Shown in pieces: positions 54,414-64,000 of a stretch of 64,000 nt of DNA (position 1 is its first letter; every line of letters begins with the position of its first letter). This DNA is from Pseudomonas sp. Root562. Lineage in GTDB: Bacteria; Pseudomonadota; Gammaproteobacteria; Pseudomonadales; Pseudomonadaceae. The translations under genes and the position numbers were made by a program. The DNA lies in the NCBI RefSeq assembly GCF_001427125.1, contig NZ_LMGK01000004.1:62001-126000 (forward strand). Direction: 5' to 3'. The notes beneath the pieces were generated by a model. The model saw only the letters and a list, made by a program, of their open reading frames with translations, had not been told where the DNA came from and did no database searches.

Positions 54414-55202
54414 TCACGCCACCTGCGGAACAAGTTGTGCCGCCAGCAGATGCTTGAGCAAGGCGCGGTAAGCCAGGACGCCGCGACTCTTGCCGTCGAA
54501 TTGCGAAGGCGTCAGCCCCGCCCGGCTGGCATCGCGCAGGCGGGTGTCCACCGGGATGTAGCCTTGCCAGATTTCCTCTGGAAATTTATCGCGCAGGACC
54601 CGCAGCGTGCCCAGGGAGGCCTGGGTGCGGCGGTCGAACAGTGTCGGCACGATGGTGAACGGCAACGCCTGTTTACGGGATCGGTTGATCATCGCCAACG
54701 TGTTGACCATGCGCTCCAGGCCCTTGACCGCCAGGTGCTCGGTCTGCACCGGGATCACCAGCTGCTGGCTCGCCGCCAAGGCATTGACCATCAGCACACC
54801 GAGCAGCGGCGGGCTGTCGATCACTGCGTAATCGAAGTCTTGCCACAACTGCGCCAGGCTCTTGGCGATCACCAACCCCAGGCCACTCTGCCCCGGCGAC
54901 TGACGCTCGAGGGTCGCCAGCGCGGTGCTCGAAGGCAGCAGGGAAATGCGCGGGTCGCTGGTCGACAGCAGCAGCTGCCCCGGCAAGCCCTGGGGCACGT
55001 TGCCCTTGTGCAGGAACAGGTCGTAGTTGCTATGTTCCAGGCTGTCGGGGTCGTAACCGAAATAGCTGGTCATCGAGCCGTGGGGGTCGAGATCGACCAC
55101 AACCACGCGCTTGCCCGCCTCGGCCAGCAAACCGGCTAAAGCGATGGATGAAGTGGTTTTACCGACACCACCCTTTTGATTGGCGACTGCCCAGACTCTC
55201 AT
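54414..55202 (-). CDS. parC: ParA-family ATPase ParC for polar chemotaxis arrays
   Basis: This 262-residue MinD/ParA ATPase begins MRVWAVANQKGGVGKTTSSI (deviant Walker A). It contains VVVVDLDPHGSMTSYFGYDP and FDYAVIDSPPLLGVLMVNAL. Located between motD and the CheW-like gene, it corresponds to ParC, which positions chemotaxis clusters at the flagellated pole in Vibrio and pseudomonads. It lies one base from the next start. Confidence 0.93.
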   Translation of the reverse strand: MRVWAVANQKGGVGKTTSSIALAGLLAEAGKRVVVVDLDPHGSMTSYFGYDPDSLEHSNYDLFLHKGNVPQGLPGQLLLSTSDPRISLLPSSTALATLERQSPGQSGLGLVIAKSLAQLWQDFDYAVIDSPPLLGVLMVNALAASQQLVIPVQTEHLAVKGLERMVNTLAMINRSRKQALPFTIVPTLFDRRTQASLGTLRVLRDKFPEEIWQGYIPVDTRLRDASRAGLTPSQFDGKSRGVLAYRALLKHLLAAQLVPQVA

Positions 55203-55245
55203 TCGGATTGTTCCTCCCGGCCCAATGAATCGACCGAGAAATAGC

Positions 55246-56136
55246 TCAACGTGTTAATGCGGGTGACGGAGAATTGACGGCGCTCTCTCGTACCGGCGAC
55301 TTGACCGGGGTCGGTGCAGTTTGTGTGCCAGCACGCTTCAACGCGGCATCCGGTTGCGCATTGGCAGTTCCAGTGCCAGTCAGGCTGCGGCGCACATCGA
55401 GGTTGCGCGACACCACCAACACCACCCGCCGATTACGTGCCCGGCCTTCTGCCGTGGCGTTGTTGGCGACCGGCTGGAATTCGCCATAGCCCACCGATGC
55501 CAGTCGACCGGGATTCACACCCTGCATCGCCAGCATGCGCACAATGCTGGCCGAGCGGGCCGACGACAGTTCCCAGTTGGTCGGGTACTGCGCGGTACGA
55601 ATCGGCTGATCGTCGGTGAAGCCTTCGACATGAATCGGGTTGTCGAAGGGTTTCAGGATCGCCGCGACCTTATCGATGATGTTGAAGGCAATGTCACTGG
55701 GCATGGCGTCGCCACTGCCGAACAACAGGCTGGAGTTCAGTTCGATTTCGACCCACAACTCGTTGCCACGCACGGTCATCTGGTTGGACTGGATCAGATC
55801 ACCGAACGCCGCACTGATGTCGTCGGCGATGCTCTTCAGCGGATCGCTGCTACCGGCGACGCCGGCGTCGACTTGCTCGCTGTCTTTGACCAACGGCTTG
55901 GCCGGGGTCACGGTCTTTGGTCGCTCCTCACCGATCGGAATCGGCTTGAGCGCGCGGTCGCTGTCGGTGAAAACACCGATCAGCGCCTCGGAGATGATCT
56001 TGTACTTGCCTTCGTTGATCGACGAGATCGAATACATCACCACGAAAAAAGCGAACAGCAGCGTGATGAAATCCGCGTAGGACACGAGCCAGCGCTCGTG
56101 GTTAACGTGTTCTTCCTGATGCCGACGACGAGCCAT
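55246..56136 (-). CDS. motD: Flagellar motor stator protein MotD
   Basis: This MotB-like stator subunit has a single helix (YADFITLLFAFFVVMYSIS) and the plug/periplasmic linker. The C-terminal OmpA peptidoglycan-binding domain reads VEGFTDDQPIRTAQYPTNWE, LSSARSASIVRMLAMQGVNP and ARNRRVVLVVS. At 296 residues it matches pseudomonad MotD. The essential membrane Asp is in SYADF. It pairs with MotC, encoded immediately upstream. Confidence 0.95.
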   Translation of the reverse strand: MARRRHQEEHVNHERWLVSYADFITLLFAFFVVMYSISSINEGKYKIISEALIGVFTDSDRALKPIPIGEERPKTVTPAKPLVKDSEQVDAGVAGSSDPLKSIADDISAAFGDLIQSNQMTVRGNELWVEIELNSSLLFGSGDAMPSDIAFNIIDKVAAILKPFDNPIHVEGFTDDQPIRTAQYPTNWELSSARSASIVRMLAMQGVNPGRLASVGYGEFQPVANNATAEGRARNRRVVLVVSRNLDVRRSLTGTGTANAQPDAALKRAGTQTAPTPVKSPVRESAVNSPSPALTR

Positions 56137-56148
56137 TAGGTTAGTCCC

Positions 56149-56889
56149 TTAATCCATGAAGCCTTGCAGCTTCAACTCAATGGAGCGTGGGTTTTCACCT
56201 TCGGCGATCGACAGAATCCCTTCCAACAACATTTCGCGATAACGCGATTGGCGCAACGCGATGGATTTGAGTTTGGCGGCAATCGGCAACAGCACCAGGT
56301 TGGCGCTGGCTACGCCATAAATGGTGGCCACGAACGCTACGGCGATGCCGCTGCCCAATTGCGACGGGTCAGCAAGGTTGCCCATCACATGGATCAGGCC
56401 CATTACTGCACCGATGATGCCGATGGTCGGCGCATAACCGCCCATGCTTTCGAAGACTTTGGCCGCTTCGATGTCGCGGCTTTCCTGAGTGTAGAAATCC
56501 ACTTCCAGAATGCTGCGGATCGCTTCCGGTTCGGCGCCATCCACCAGCAATTGCAGGCCTTTGCGCGAGTAGTTGTCGGGTTCGGCGTCGGCCACCCCTT
56601 CCAGACCGAGCAAGCCTTCCTTGCGTGCGGTCAGGCTCCAGTTGACGACACGATCTACGCCGCCTGCCAGGTCGACACGCGGCGGAAACAGAATCCACGC
56701 GAGAATCTGCATCGCACGCTTGAAGGCGCTCATTGGCGATTGCAGCAATGCCGCACCAATGGTCCCGCCGAGTACGATCAAGGCTGCGGGCCCGTTGGCC
56801 AGCGCACCGAGATGGCCGCCTTCGAGGTAGTTGCCGCCGATGATGGCGACGAACGCCATGATGATGCCGATAAGGCTGAGAACATCCAT
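56149..56889 (-). CDS. motC: Flagellar motor stator protein MotC
   Basis: This MotA-like proton-channel subunit begins [20 protein letters not shown] and has four membrane helices. The family block GLEGVADAEPDNYSRKGLQL sits in the cytoplasmic loop, and the helix 3-4 block has GYAPTIGIIGAVMGLIHVMG. The 246-residue length matches MotC. Its ATG overlaps the cheB stop by one base. Confidence 0.95.
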   Translation of the reverse strand: MDVLSLIGIIMAFVAIIGGNYLEGGHLGALANGPAALIVLGGTIGAALLQSPMSAFKRAMQILAWILFPPRVDLAGGVDRVVNWSLTARKEGLLGLEGVADAEPDNYSRKGLQLLVDGAEPEAIRSILEVDFYTQESRDIEAAKVFESMGGYAPTIGIIGAVMGLIHVMGNLADPSQLGSGIAVAFVATIYGVASANLVLLPIAAKLKSIALRQSRYREMLLEGILSIAEGENPRSIELKLQGFMD

Positions 56890-58016
56890 CAGATACACGC
56901 CTCGACGATGTGCCGGCCAATGTCGTCCAGGCTGTACACCGCGTCAGCGAGTTCGGCTTTGACGATGGCCATCGGCATGCCGTAGATCACGCAGCTGGCT
57001 TCATCCTGCGCCCAGATCGAACTGCCGCCCTGTTTGAGCAGGCGCGCGCCCTCGCGACCATCGGCGCCCATGCCGGTCAACACCACCGCCAGAACTTTGT
57101 CACCGTAGGACTTGGCCGCCGAACCGAAGGTGATATCGACGCACGGTTTGTAATTCAACCGCTCGTCGCCCGGGAGGATTTTCACCGCCCCACGGCCGTC
57201 GATCATCATTTGCTTGCCGCCCGGTGCGAGCAGGGCCAGGCCAGGACGCAGGATATCGCCGTCCTCGGCTTCCTTGACGCTGATGCGGCAGAGTTTGTCC
57301 AGACGCTCGGCGAACGCCTTGGTGAACGCAGCGGGCATGTGCTGGATCAGCACGATCGGCGCCGGGAAGTTGGCCGGCAATTGGGTCAGCACCCGCTGCA
57401 AGGCAACCGGGCCGCCGGTAGACGTACCGATGGCCACCAGTTTGTAGGCTTTGCGTTTTGGCGCCGGTGATGACTGCGTGGGCGCATGGGTACGCACCGG
57501 AATCGGAGCCGGTGCCGGACGCACAGCTGCGCTGCTGCCGTAACTGCTTGTGGAAGGCGTAGACGTCGGAGCAGGTGCGGCCACCGGAGCCGGTGCACTG
57601 TAGGCGCTGACACGACGGTTGCTGCGCGAAATGCTCAGAATCTTTTCGCACAGCAGTTGCTTGACCTTCTCGGGGTTGCGCGAGATGTCTTCGAAATTCT
57701 TCGGCAGGAAATCCACCGCGCCGGCGTCCAGCGCATCGAGGGTAACCCGGGCGCCTTCGTGGGTCAGCGAGGAAAACATCAAGACCGGGGTCGGGCAGCG
57801 CTGCATGATGTGCCGCACCGCCGTGATGCCGTCCATCATTGGCATCTCGTAGTCCATGGTGATCACGTCCGGCTTGAGAGCCAGCGCCTGATCGATCGCC
57901 TCTTTTCCGTTGGTCGCGGTACCGACGACCTGGATATTCGAATCCGCTGAAAGAATTTCCGAGACGCGGCGGCGGAAAAACCCCGAATCATCCACCACCA
58001 GGACTTTGACTGCCAT
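56889..58016 (-). CDS. cheB: Chemotaxis protein-glutamate methylesterase CheB
   Basis: CheB removes methyl groups from chemoreceptors when phosphorylated by CheA. The 375-residue protein has a receiver domain ([14 protein letters not shown], phosphoacceptor Asp55 in [12 protein letters not shown]), a long Pro/Ala/Ser linker, and the C-terminal esterase with [14 protein letters not shown] (catalytic Ser), [16 protein letters not shown] (His) and [15 protein letters not shown] (Asp). ATG 58016 is used; a longer frame upstream lacks family similarity and covers the gap to cheA. Confidence 0.96.
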   Translation of the reverse strand: MAVKVLVVDDSGFFRRRVSEILSADSNIQVVGTATNGKEAIDQALALKPDVITMDYEMPMMDGITAVRHIMQRCPTPVLMFSSLTHEGARVTLDALDAGAVDFLPKNFEDISRNPEKVKQLLCEKILSISRSNRRVSAYSAPAPVAAPAPTSTPSTSSYGSSAAVRPAPAPIPVRTHAPTQSSPAPKRKAYKLVAIGTSTGGPVALQRVLTQLPANFPAPIVLIQHMPAAFTKAFAERLDKLCRISVKEAEDGDILRPGLALLAPGGKQMMIDGRGAVKILPGDERLNYKPCVDITFGSAAKSYGDKVLAVVLTGMGADGREGARLLKQGGSSIWAQDEASCVIYGMPMAIVKAELADAVYSLDDIGRHIVEACI

Positions 58017-58065
58017 AAACACTCCGTTAGGCGGAGAGAGGCTCAGTCGCCCCGCTCCACCAGAA

Positions 58066-60339
58066 TCAAATACGCCGTGCGGCGTAACGCTTGAGCATGC
58101 TCGGGACATCGAGGATCAGCGCAATGCGACCGTCACCGGTGATGGTGGCGCCCGACATGCCCGGAGTTCCCTGGAGCATTTTGCCCAATGGCTTGATGAC
58201 CACTTCTTCCTGGCCCACCAGTTGATCGACGACGAAGCCGATCCGCTGGGTGCCCACCGAAAGGATCACCACATGGCCTTCGCGCTGCTCTTCGTGAGCG
58301 GCGGAGCTGACCAGCCAGCGCTTGAGGTAGAACAACGGCAGCGCCTTGTCCCGCACGATCACCACTTCCTGGCCGTCCACCACGTTGGTGGTCGACAGGT
58401 CGAGGTGGAAGATCTCGTTGACGTTCACCAGCGGAAAGGCGAACGCCTGGTTGCCGAGCATGACCATCAGCGTCGGCATGATCGCCAGGGTCAACGGCAC
58501 CTTGATGACGATCTTCGAACCCTGGCCCTTGGCCGAGAAAATATTGATCGAACCGTTGAGCTGGGAAATCTTGGTTTTCACCACGTCCATGCCCACGCCA
58601 CGACCCGACACGTCGGAGATCTCGGTCTTGGTCGAGAAACCCGGGGCGAAAATCAGGTTGTAGCACTCGGTATCGCTCAGTCGATCGGCCGCGTCCTTGT
58701 CCATCACACCGCGTTTTACCGCGATCGAACGCAACACGTTCGGGTCCATGCCCTTGCCGTCATCGGAGATCGACAACAGGATGTGATCGCCTTCCTGTTC
58801 CGCGGCGAGAATGACCTTGCCGCCACGGGCCTTGCCCGAGGCTTCGCGTTCTTCCGGCGACTCGATGCCGTGGTCGACCGCGTTGCGCACCAAGTGGACC
58901 AACGGATCGGCCAAGGCCTCGACGAGGTTCTTGTCGAGGTCGGTCTCTTCGCCGACCAGCTCCAGGTTGATCTCTTTCTTGAGCTGGCGCGCCAGGTCGC
59001 GAACCAGGCGCGGGAAGCGCCCGAAGACTTTCTTGATCGGTTGCATCCGGGTCTTCATGACCGCGGTTTGCAGATCGGCCGTGACCACGTCGAGGTTGGA
59101 CACGGCTTTGGACATGGCTTCGTCGGCGCTGTTGGCACCCAGGCGGACCAGGCGGTTACGCACCAGCACCAGCTCGCCAACCATGTTCATGATTTCGTCG
59201 AGACGCGCGGTGTCGACCCGCACGGTGGTCTCGGCTTCGCTGGCAGGCTTTTCCGCGGGCGGCGCGGCCGCGGCACGGGCCGGAGCCGGTGCAGCGGCGG
59301 CAGGTGCCGGCTTCGCGGCTTCGGCCTTCGGTTCAGGAGCCTTGGCCACCGGCTTCGGTGCCGCAGCCTTGGCGACAGGCGCCGCAACCGAGGCGCTCGC
59401 GTCGGTTGCCGTGCCAGCCGTGGCGCCCACTTCAGTGAACTTGCCCTTGCCGTGCAATTCGTCGAGCAGCGATTCGAATTCGTGATCGGTAATCAAGTCA
59501 CTGCCGGCCGCCGCAGCGGTTGGCGCAGCAGGCGTCGGCACCGAAGCGATGGCCGATTCCAGCGCATCCACGGCAAAGTTGCCCTTGCCGTGCAGTTGGT
59601 CGAGCAGTGCTTCGAATTCGTCGTCGGTGATGTCAGAACTGTCGCCCGCGGCTTTCGGAGCCTGCGGCGCGGCAGGGGCCGCCGGTGCCACCGCATCAAC
59701 GGCAAACTGGCCTTTACCGTGCAACTGGTCGAGCAACGACTCGAACTCGGCGTCGGTGATTTCGTCGCTGGCCGCGGTATCGGCGGCGGGCGCTGGAGCA
59801 GCCGCCGGCGCCTCGGCCTGGGCCTTGACGGCGTTCAGCGAGTCCAGCAGTTGTTCGAATTCATTGTCGGTGATGTCGCCTGACTCGCTTTGAGCGGCAG
59901 GTTCTTCAACCACTTCGGCGACGGGTGCTGGCGCTGCCTCGTCAGCCGATTGCGGCTCGGCCAGACGGGCCAGTGCCGCGAGTAATTCTGGCGTGGCAGC
60001 CGTGATCGGGCCACGCTCGCGGACTTCGCTGAACATGCTGTTCACCGCGTCCAGTGCTTCGAGAACCACGTCCATCAATTCCGAGTCAACGCGACGTTCG
60101 CCCTTGCGCAGGATGTCGAACACGTTCTCGGCGATGTGGCAGCACTCCACCAGCTCGTTGAGCTGGAGGAAGCCGGCGCCCCCTTTTACAGTGTGAAAAC
60201 CGCGAAAAATTGCATTGAGCAGATCCGCATCATCCGGTCGGCTTTCCAGCTCGACCAGCTGTTCGGACAGTTGCTCTAGAATCTCGCCGGCCTCAACCAG
60301 GAAATCCTGAAGGATCTCTTCATCGGCGCCGAAGCTCAT
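58066..60339 (-). CDS. cheA: Chemotaxis histidine kinase CheA
   Basis: This 757-residue kinase has a P1 HPt domain with phospho-His49 in [18 protein letters not shown] and a long Ala/Pro linker. The linker holds four copies of an ITDxEFExLLDxLHGKGxF-like motif (about 155-172, 193-212, 236-255, 282-301). Then come dimerisation ([19 protein letters not shown]), the ATPase ([33 protein letters not shown]) and the C-terminal CheW-like domain. No separate P2-like domain is clear. It feeds CheY and CheB, encoded on either side. Confidence 0.97.
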   Translation of the reverse strand: MSFGADEEILQDFLVEAGEILEQLSEQLVELESRPDDADLLNAIFRGFHTVKGGAGFLQLNELVECCHIAENVFDILRKGERRVDSELMDVVLEALDAVNSMFSEVRERGPITAATPELLAALARLAEPQSADEAAPAPVAEVVEEPAAQSESGDITDNEFEQLLDSLNAVKAQAEAPAAAPAPAADTAASDEITDAEFESLLDQLHGKGQFAVDAVAPAAPAAPQAPKAAGDSSDITDDEFEALLDQLHGKGNFAVDALESAIASVPTPAAPTAAAAGSDLITDHEFESLLDELHGKGKFTEVGATAGTATDASASVAAPVAKAAAPKPVAKAPEPKAEAAKPAPAAAAPAPARAAAAPPAEKPASEAETTVRVDTARLDEIMNMVGELVLVRNRLVRLGANSADEAMSKAVSNLDVVTADLQTAVMKTRMQPIKKVFGRFPRLVRDLARQLKKEINLELVGEETDLDKNLVEALADPLVHLVRNAVDHGIESPEEREASGKARGGKVILAAEQEGDHILLSISDDGKGMDPNVLRSIAVKRGVMDKDAADRLSDTECYNLIFAPGFSTKTEISDVSGRGVGMDVVKTKISQLNGSINIFSAKGQGSKIVIKVPLTLAIMPTLMVMLGNQAFAFPLVNVNEIFHLDLSTTNVVDGQEVVIVRDKALPLFYLKRWLVSSAAHEEQREGHVVILSVGTQRIGFVVDQLVGQEEVVIKPLGKMLQGTPGMSGATITGDGRIALILDVPSMLKRYAARRI

Positions 60340-60394
60340 TAATGGTGTGCTCCTACAGGTCTAAAAACCCAAAAAACCTGAAATTCCTGAAACT

Positions 60395-61183
60395 CTAGAA
60401 TCCAAGGCTGGATAACAAATCGTCCACATCGTCCTGACCGGACACAACGTCTTCTCTTTTATCGGCATGAATCTGCGGACCTTCACCCTGAGAGAGATGT
60501 TTTTGTGGATCTTTTTCTGCAAGCATTGCTTCACGGTCATGCTCGATGCCCGCAAAACGGTCAACCTGACTGGCCATGAGCACGAGCTTGAGCAGGTTGC
60601 TCTCGACTTCGGTGACCAGTTGGGTCACACGCTTGATGACTTGACCTGTGAGGTCCTGATAATCCTGGGCCAGCAGAATATCGTTGAGGTTGCCCGACAC
60701 GGCACGATTGTCTGTGCTGCTGCGCGTCAGGAACCCGTCGACTCGCCGGGCCAGTTCGCGGAACTCTTCAGCCCCGACTTCGCGACGCATGAACCGCCCC
60801 CAATCCGTGCTCAAGGCCTGGGCTTCGTCAGCCAGGCTGTTGACCAGCGGCGTGGCGTTTTCCACCAGGTCCATGGTGCGGTTGGCTGCGGCCTCGGTCA
60901 GCTTGACCACATAACCCAGACGCTCGGTGGCGTCGGTGATCTGTGACACCTCTTCGGCTTGCGGCATGTGCGGGTCAATCTGAAAATTGACGATCGCGCT
61001 ATGCAGCTCCCGCGTGAGCTTGCCCACTTCCTGATACAGGCCGCGGTCACGGGTCTGGTTGAGCTCATGGATCAATTGCACAGCATCGCCAAACCTGCCC
61101 TTTTCAAGGCTCGCGACCAGTTCGACGGCGTGTTTTTTCAGGGTCGATTCAAAATCGCCCAGCGAAGATTCGTTATGCCCCAT
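60395..61183 (-). CDS. cheZ: Protein phosphatase CheZ
   Basis: CheZ dephosphorylates CheY-P. The 262-residue, mostly helical protein has the catalytic region LAQDYQDLTGQVIKRVTQL (active-site Gln and Asp) and the long helical hairpin ELVASLEKGRFGDAVQLIHE. The C-terminal CheY-binding peptide is DDVDDLLSSLGF. It is 20 bp downstream of cheY. Confidence 0.95.
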   Translation of the reverse strand: MGHNESSLGDFESTLKKHAVELVASLEKGRFGDAVQLIHELNQTRDRGLYQEVGKLTRELHSAIVNFQIDPHMPQAEEVSQITDATERLGYVVKLTEAAANRTMDLVENATPLVNSLADEAQALSTDWGRFMRREVGAEEFRELARRVDGFLTRSSTDNRAVSGNLNDILLAQDYQDLTGQVIKRVTQLVTEVESNLLKLVLMASQVDRFAGIEHDREAMLAEKDPQKHLSQGEGPQIHADKREDVVSGQDDVDDLLSSLGF

Positions 61184-61202
61184 AGCTCCCCCGTGGCGCA
61201 GT

Positions 61203-61574
61203 TCAACCGATGCGTTCGAAAATCTTCTCGATTTTTTCTTTCAACGCCTGGGCCGTGAAGGGTTTGACCACATAGCCGTTTACACCGGCCTGGGCCGCTT
61301 CGATGATCTGCTCGCGCTTGGCTTCAGCGGTCACCATCAACACCGGCAGGTGCTTGAGCTTTTCATCGGCACGCACGTGGCGCAGCAGATCGATACCGGT
61401 CATGCCAGGCATGTTCCAGTCGGTCACCAGAAAGTCGATGCTCCCGCTGTTGAGGACCGGAATGGCGGTAGTGCCATCGTCGGCCTCGACCGTGTTGGTG
61501 AACCCAAGGTCACGCAACAGGTTTTTTATGATCCGCCGCATCGTTGAGAAGTCATCAACGATGAGGATTTTCAT
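61203..61574 (-). CDS. cheY: Chemotaxis response regulator CheY
   Basis: This 123-residue single-domain receiver controls flagellar motor switching. It begins [20 protein letters not shown]; the phosphoacceptor is Asp52 in [12 protein letters not shown], with Thr in LMVTAEAK and Lys in YVVKPF. The ATG at 61574 was chosen because all CheY proteins begin at this strand. A 166-bp gap to fliA presumably carries the cheY operon promoter. Confidence 0.97.
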   Translation of the reverse strand: MKILIVDDFSTMRRIIKNLLRDLGFTNTVEADDGTTAIPVLNSGSIDFLVTDWNMPGMTGIDLLRHVRADEKLKHLPVLMVTAEAKREQIIEAAQAGVNGYVVKPFTAQALKEKIEKIFERIG

Positions 61575-61740
61575 GTTCTTGTCCAATTCGACCTCCAAGC
61601 AGACTAAAACGCGCCCAGCACCTGGACGCGCCATTTCAATCAATCTGGCAAAGCACTCGATGACTGTCTGGAGTACAACGAAGCGAGACCGGCGCGGTTC
61701 ATCACCCCACCAGCCACGTCGCAGTGCCCCCACACTGCCT

Positions 61741-62481
61741 TCAGCGCGCTCGCCACTCTCCCAAACGCCCCCTTAAACGGGCCGCGCACTGGCTATGTAA
61801 CTGGCTGACCCGAGATTCGCTGACCCCCAGGACCTCACCGATTTCCTTGAGATTCAACTCTTCGTCGTAGTACAGCGCCAACACCAGTCGCTCGCGCTCC
61901 GGCAAATTGGCAATCGCGTCCGCCAGCGCTGCCTGGAAGCGTTCATCCTCCAGATCGCGTGACGGCTCGAGATGAGCACTCGCGCCATCCTCGTGCAGCC
62001 CTTCGTGTTCGCCGTCCTGCAACAGATCGTCGAAACTGAATAACCGGCTGCCCAAGGTGTCGTTCAAAATCCCGTAATAATCGTCGAGACTCAATTGGAG
62101 TTCGGCCGCAACTTCGTGATCTTTAGCGTCACGGCCGGTTTTCGCTTCAATCGAGCGGATGGCGTCGCTGACCATGCGGGTATTGCGGTGGACCGAGCGT
62201 GGCGCCCAGTCACCCTTGCGCACTTCATCGAGCATGGCGCCGCGGATGCGGATGCCCGCGTACGTCTCGAAACTCGCGCCTTTGCTGGCGTCGTATTTGG
62301 TCGAGACTTCCAGCAGGCCGATCATCCCGGCCTGAATCAAGTCTTCGACCTGGACACTGGCCGGCAGACGCGCCAGCAAGTGATAGGCAATGCGTTTGAC
62401 CAGCGGCGCGTAACGCTCGATCAGCTCGTACTGCGCATCGCGTGCCGATTTCTTGTAGAGGTTGTAGCCGCTGGCTGTCAT
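61741..62481 (-). CDS. fliA: RNA polymerase sigma factor FliA (sigma28)
   Basis: FliA directs late flagellar and chemotaxis transcription. The 246-residue sigma70-family protein has region 2 ([40 protein letters not shown]), region 3 ([17 protein letters not shown]) and region 4 ([40 protein letters not shown]). The start [20 protein letters not shown] is standard. It overlaps the fleN stop by 4 bp. Confidence 0.96.
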   Translation of the reverse strand: MTASGYNLYKKSARDAQYELIERYAPLVKRIAYHLLARLPASVQVEDLIQAGMIGLLEVSTKYDASKGASFETYAGIRIRGAMLDEVRKGDWAPRSVHRNTRMVSDAIRSIEAKTGRDAKDHEVAAELQLSLDDYYGILNDTLGSRLFSFDDLLQDGEHEGLHEDGASAHLEPSRDLEDERFQAALADAIANLPERERLVLALYYDEELNLKEIGEVLGVSESRVSQLHSQCAARLRGRLGEWRAR

Positions 62482-63308
62482 AGCACGGGTCCTGCCGTTT
62501 GTTGCACGAGGCGTTCGACGAAGAACTCCAGATGCCCACGCGGGTTGGCGGGCAACGGCCAGGTGTCGACCTTCTGCGCGATTGCCTTGAACGCCAGCGA
62601 GCACTTGGAGCGCGGGAATGCTTCGTAGACGGCACGCTGTTTTTGCACGGCCTTGCGCACGCTTTCGTCATAAGGCACGGCGCCGACGTATTGCAGGGCG
62701 ACGTCGAGGAAACGATCCGTGACCTTGGTCAACTTGGCGAACAGATTGCGCCCTTCCTGCGGGCTCTGGGCCATGTTGGCCAGCACGCGGAAACGGTTCA
62801 TGCCGTAGTCACGGTTGAGCAGTTTGATCAGGGCGTAGGCGTCGGTAATGGAGGTCGGCTCGTCGCAGACCACCAGCAACACTTCCTGGGCGGCACGGAC
62901 AAAACTGACTACCGAGTCACCAATCCCCGCAGCGGTGTCGATCACCAGTACGTCGAGGTTGTCGCCGATATCGCTGAAGGCCTGGATCAGGCCGGCGTGC
63001 TGTGCCGGGCTCAAGTGAACCATGCTCTGGGTGCCGGACGCGGCGGGAACGATGCGGATGCCGCCAGGGCCCTGCAACAGGACATCGCGCAGCTCGCAGC
63101 GACCTTCGATCACGTCGGCCAGGGTCCGTTTGGGTGTCAGCCCCAGCAGAACGTCGACGTTCGCCAGCCCCAGGTCGGCGTCCAGCAACATGACGCGCCG
63201 GCCAAGTTCAGCCAAAGCCAGGGACAAGTTCACTGACACGTTAGTTTTCCCGACGCCACCTTTGCCGCCGGTCACCGCGATCACCTGTACGGGATGCATG
63301 CTGCCCAT
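62478..63308 (-). CDS. fleN: Flagellar number regulator FleN (FlhG, MinD-like ATPase)
   Basis: FleN restrains FleQ and keeps the flagellum number at one or a few. The 276-residue ATPase has the deviant Walker A VTGGKGGVGKTNVSVNLSLA (about 12-31), LLDADLGLANVDVLLGLTPK and VLVIDTAAGIGDSVVSF. The ATG encoding MGSMHPVQVIAV is used; a second ATG lies three codons in. It lies between flhF and fliA. Confidence 0.95.
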   Translation of the reverse strand: MGSMHPVQVIAVTGGKGGVGKTNVSVNLSLALAELGRRVMLLDADLGLANVDVLLGLTPKRTLADVIEGRCELRDVLLQGPGGIRIVPAASGTQSMVHLSPAQHAGLIQAFSDIGDNLDVLVIDTAAGIGDSVVSFVRAAQEVLLVVCDEPTSITDAYALIKLLNRDYGMNRFRVLANMAQSPQEGRNLFAKLTKVTDRFLDVALQYVGAVPYDESVRKAVQKQRAVYEAFPRSKCSLAFKAIAQKVDTWPLPANPRGHLEFFVERLVQQTAGPVL

Positions 63309-63424
63309 GTTATTTCTTTACCTTGTCTTGCATAGACGGAGGCCACATTACTGGCTGCGCGTTCACAATCGGAACAATGCATGGCAGACCATCGATGTAG
63401 GTACAAAAACTATTCATTGTTACC

Positions 63425-64000
63425 TCAGCCTACCTGCTTGGTGGGGCTGTGGTAGATATCAGCGAACATGTCAGCCATGGCTTCTTCGCTGGGTTCTTCC
63501 TGCATTTGCACGCTCACGGCACGGCTGACCAGTTGATGACGGCGCGGCAGATGCAAATCATCCGGAATCCGCGGGCCATCAGTCAGGTAGGCTACCGGCA
63601 ACTCATGGCTGATGGCCAGGCTCAACACCTCGCCCAGACTGGCCGTTTCATCCAGTTTAGTCAGGATGCAGCCAGCGAGCCCGCAACGCTTGTAACTGTG
63701 ATAAGCGGCGGTTAGAACCTGTTTCTGGCTGGTGGTTGCCAGAACCAGATAATTTTTCGATTTGATGCCACGACCGGCCAGGCTTTCGAGCTGCATGCGC
63801 AATGCAGGATCGCTGGCTTGAAGGCCGGCGGTATCGATCAGCACCACACGCTTGCGCAGCAAAGGTTCCAGCGCCTGCACCAGCGATTGCCCCGGATCGA
63901 CGTGGGTCACCGACACATTGAGAATCCGGCCGAGGGTCTTGAGCTGTTCCTGGGCACCGATACGGTAGCTGTCCATGCTCACCAGCGCGATGTTCTGCGC
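63425..64000 (-). CDS. flhF: Flagellar biosynthesis GTPase FlhF (partial, C-terminal part)
   Basis: This SRP-type GTPase sets the polar site of flagellum assembly. Only the last 191 residues are in the window; the gene continues past the right edge. Visible are NIALVSMDSYRIGAQEQLKT (G2 area), RVVLIDTAGLQASDP (G3), ILTKLDETASLGEVLSLAIS (G4) and the closing LPVAYLTDGPRIPDDLHLPR. It is upstream of fleN with a gap of about 115 bp. Confidence 0.96.
   Translation of the reverse strand, partial: AQNIALVSMDSYRIGAQEQLKTLGRILNVSVTHVDPGQSLVQALEPLLRKRVVLIDTAGLQASDPALRMQLESLAGRGIKSKNYLVLATTSQKQVLTAAYHSYKRCGLAGCILTKLDETASLGEVLSLAISHELPVAYLTDGPRIPDDLHLPRRHQLVSRAVSVQMQEEPSEEAMADMFADIYHSPTKQVG

Noticed and set aside
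57910..59883. A 657-codon open frame antisense to cheA/cheB
   Set aside because: Arg/His/Gly-rich low-complexity product; CheA and CheB are certain on the other strand.

Overview
The window is chromosomal DNA of a Pseudomonas, most likely from the P. fluorescens group. This rests on recognisable proteins and gene order: sdhCDAB-sucAB divergent from gltA, a complete ccmABCDEFGHI operon beside fliK, and a flhF-fleN-fliA-cheYZAB-motCD-parC-parP-cheW run. The abundant REP/REPIN palindromes plus a RAYT transposase fit the same group. Species is not decided by the sequence. Both ends cut genes: sucB on the left and flhF on the right.

Layout. 1-8.9 kb: TCA cycle block, with sucB, sucA, sdhB, sdhA, sdhD and sdhC on minus and gltA divergent on plus; two good sigma70-type promoters lie between sdhC and gltA. 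9-12.4 kb: acetate permease pair actP-yjcH and a glycine betaine-type binding protein. 12.7-19.4 kb: a GH17/membrane protein, a small membrane protein, a GxSxG hydrolase coupled to an MlaA-like protein, a DUF808 protein, a TetR regulator, and a RAYT gene between two REPINs. 19.6-28.1 kb: glyoxylate/hydroxypyruvate assimilation (GlcG/HbpS-like gene divergent from gcl-hyi-glxR-glycerate kinase-pyk) followed by a urea transporter. Two identical TTGTATACAA palindromes lie in the divergent control region, and a 97-bp repeat supplies the apparent start codon of hyi. 28-34.4 kb: a potassium channel, sulfate-binding protein, MFS transporter, HicAB toxin-antitoxin, LysR regulator, orphan phnN and a lipoprotein. 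34.4-41.4 kb: the cytochrome c maturation operon (minus). 41.6-43.5 kb: fliK and a short FlhB C-terminal-like gene. 43.5-52.4 kb: an accessory type VI secretion cassette. 52.5-64 kb: chemotaxis, motor and flagellar regulators (minus).

The most notable region is 43.3-52.4 kb. A minus-strand set of PAAR, an unrecognised 359-residue protein, VgrG with a C-terminal extension, a Tle5-type phospholipase D effector and a Sel1-repeat lipoprotein immunity protein sits in the convergent gap between the flhB-like gene and the chemotaxis operon. A second immunity copy is broken by one in-frame stop. The 3' 210 bp of the flhB-like gene plus the following REP are present again, diverged, at the far edge, so the cassette is bracketed by direct repeats. 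No integrase or transposase lies inside it. T6SS structural genes are not in the window, so the cassette must rely on an apparatus encoded elsewhere.

All calls come from reading translated sequence and motifs; no database search was possible.
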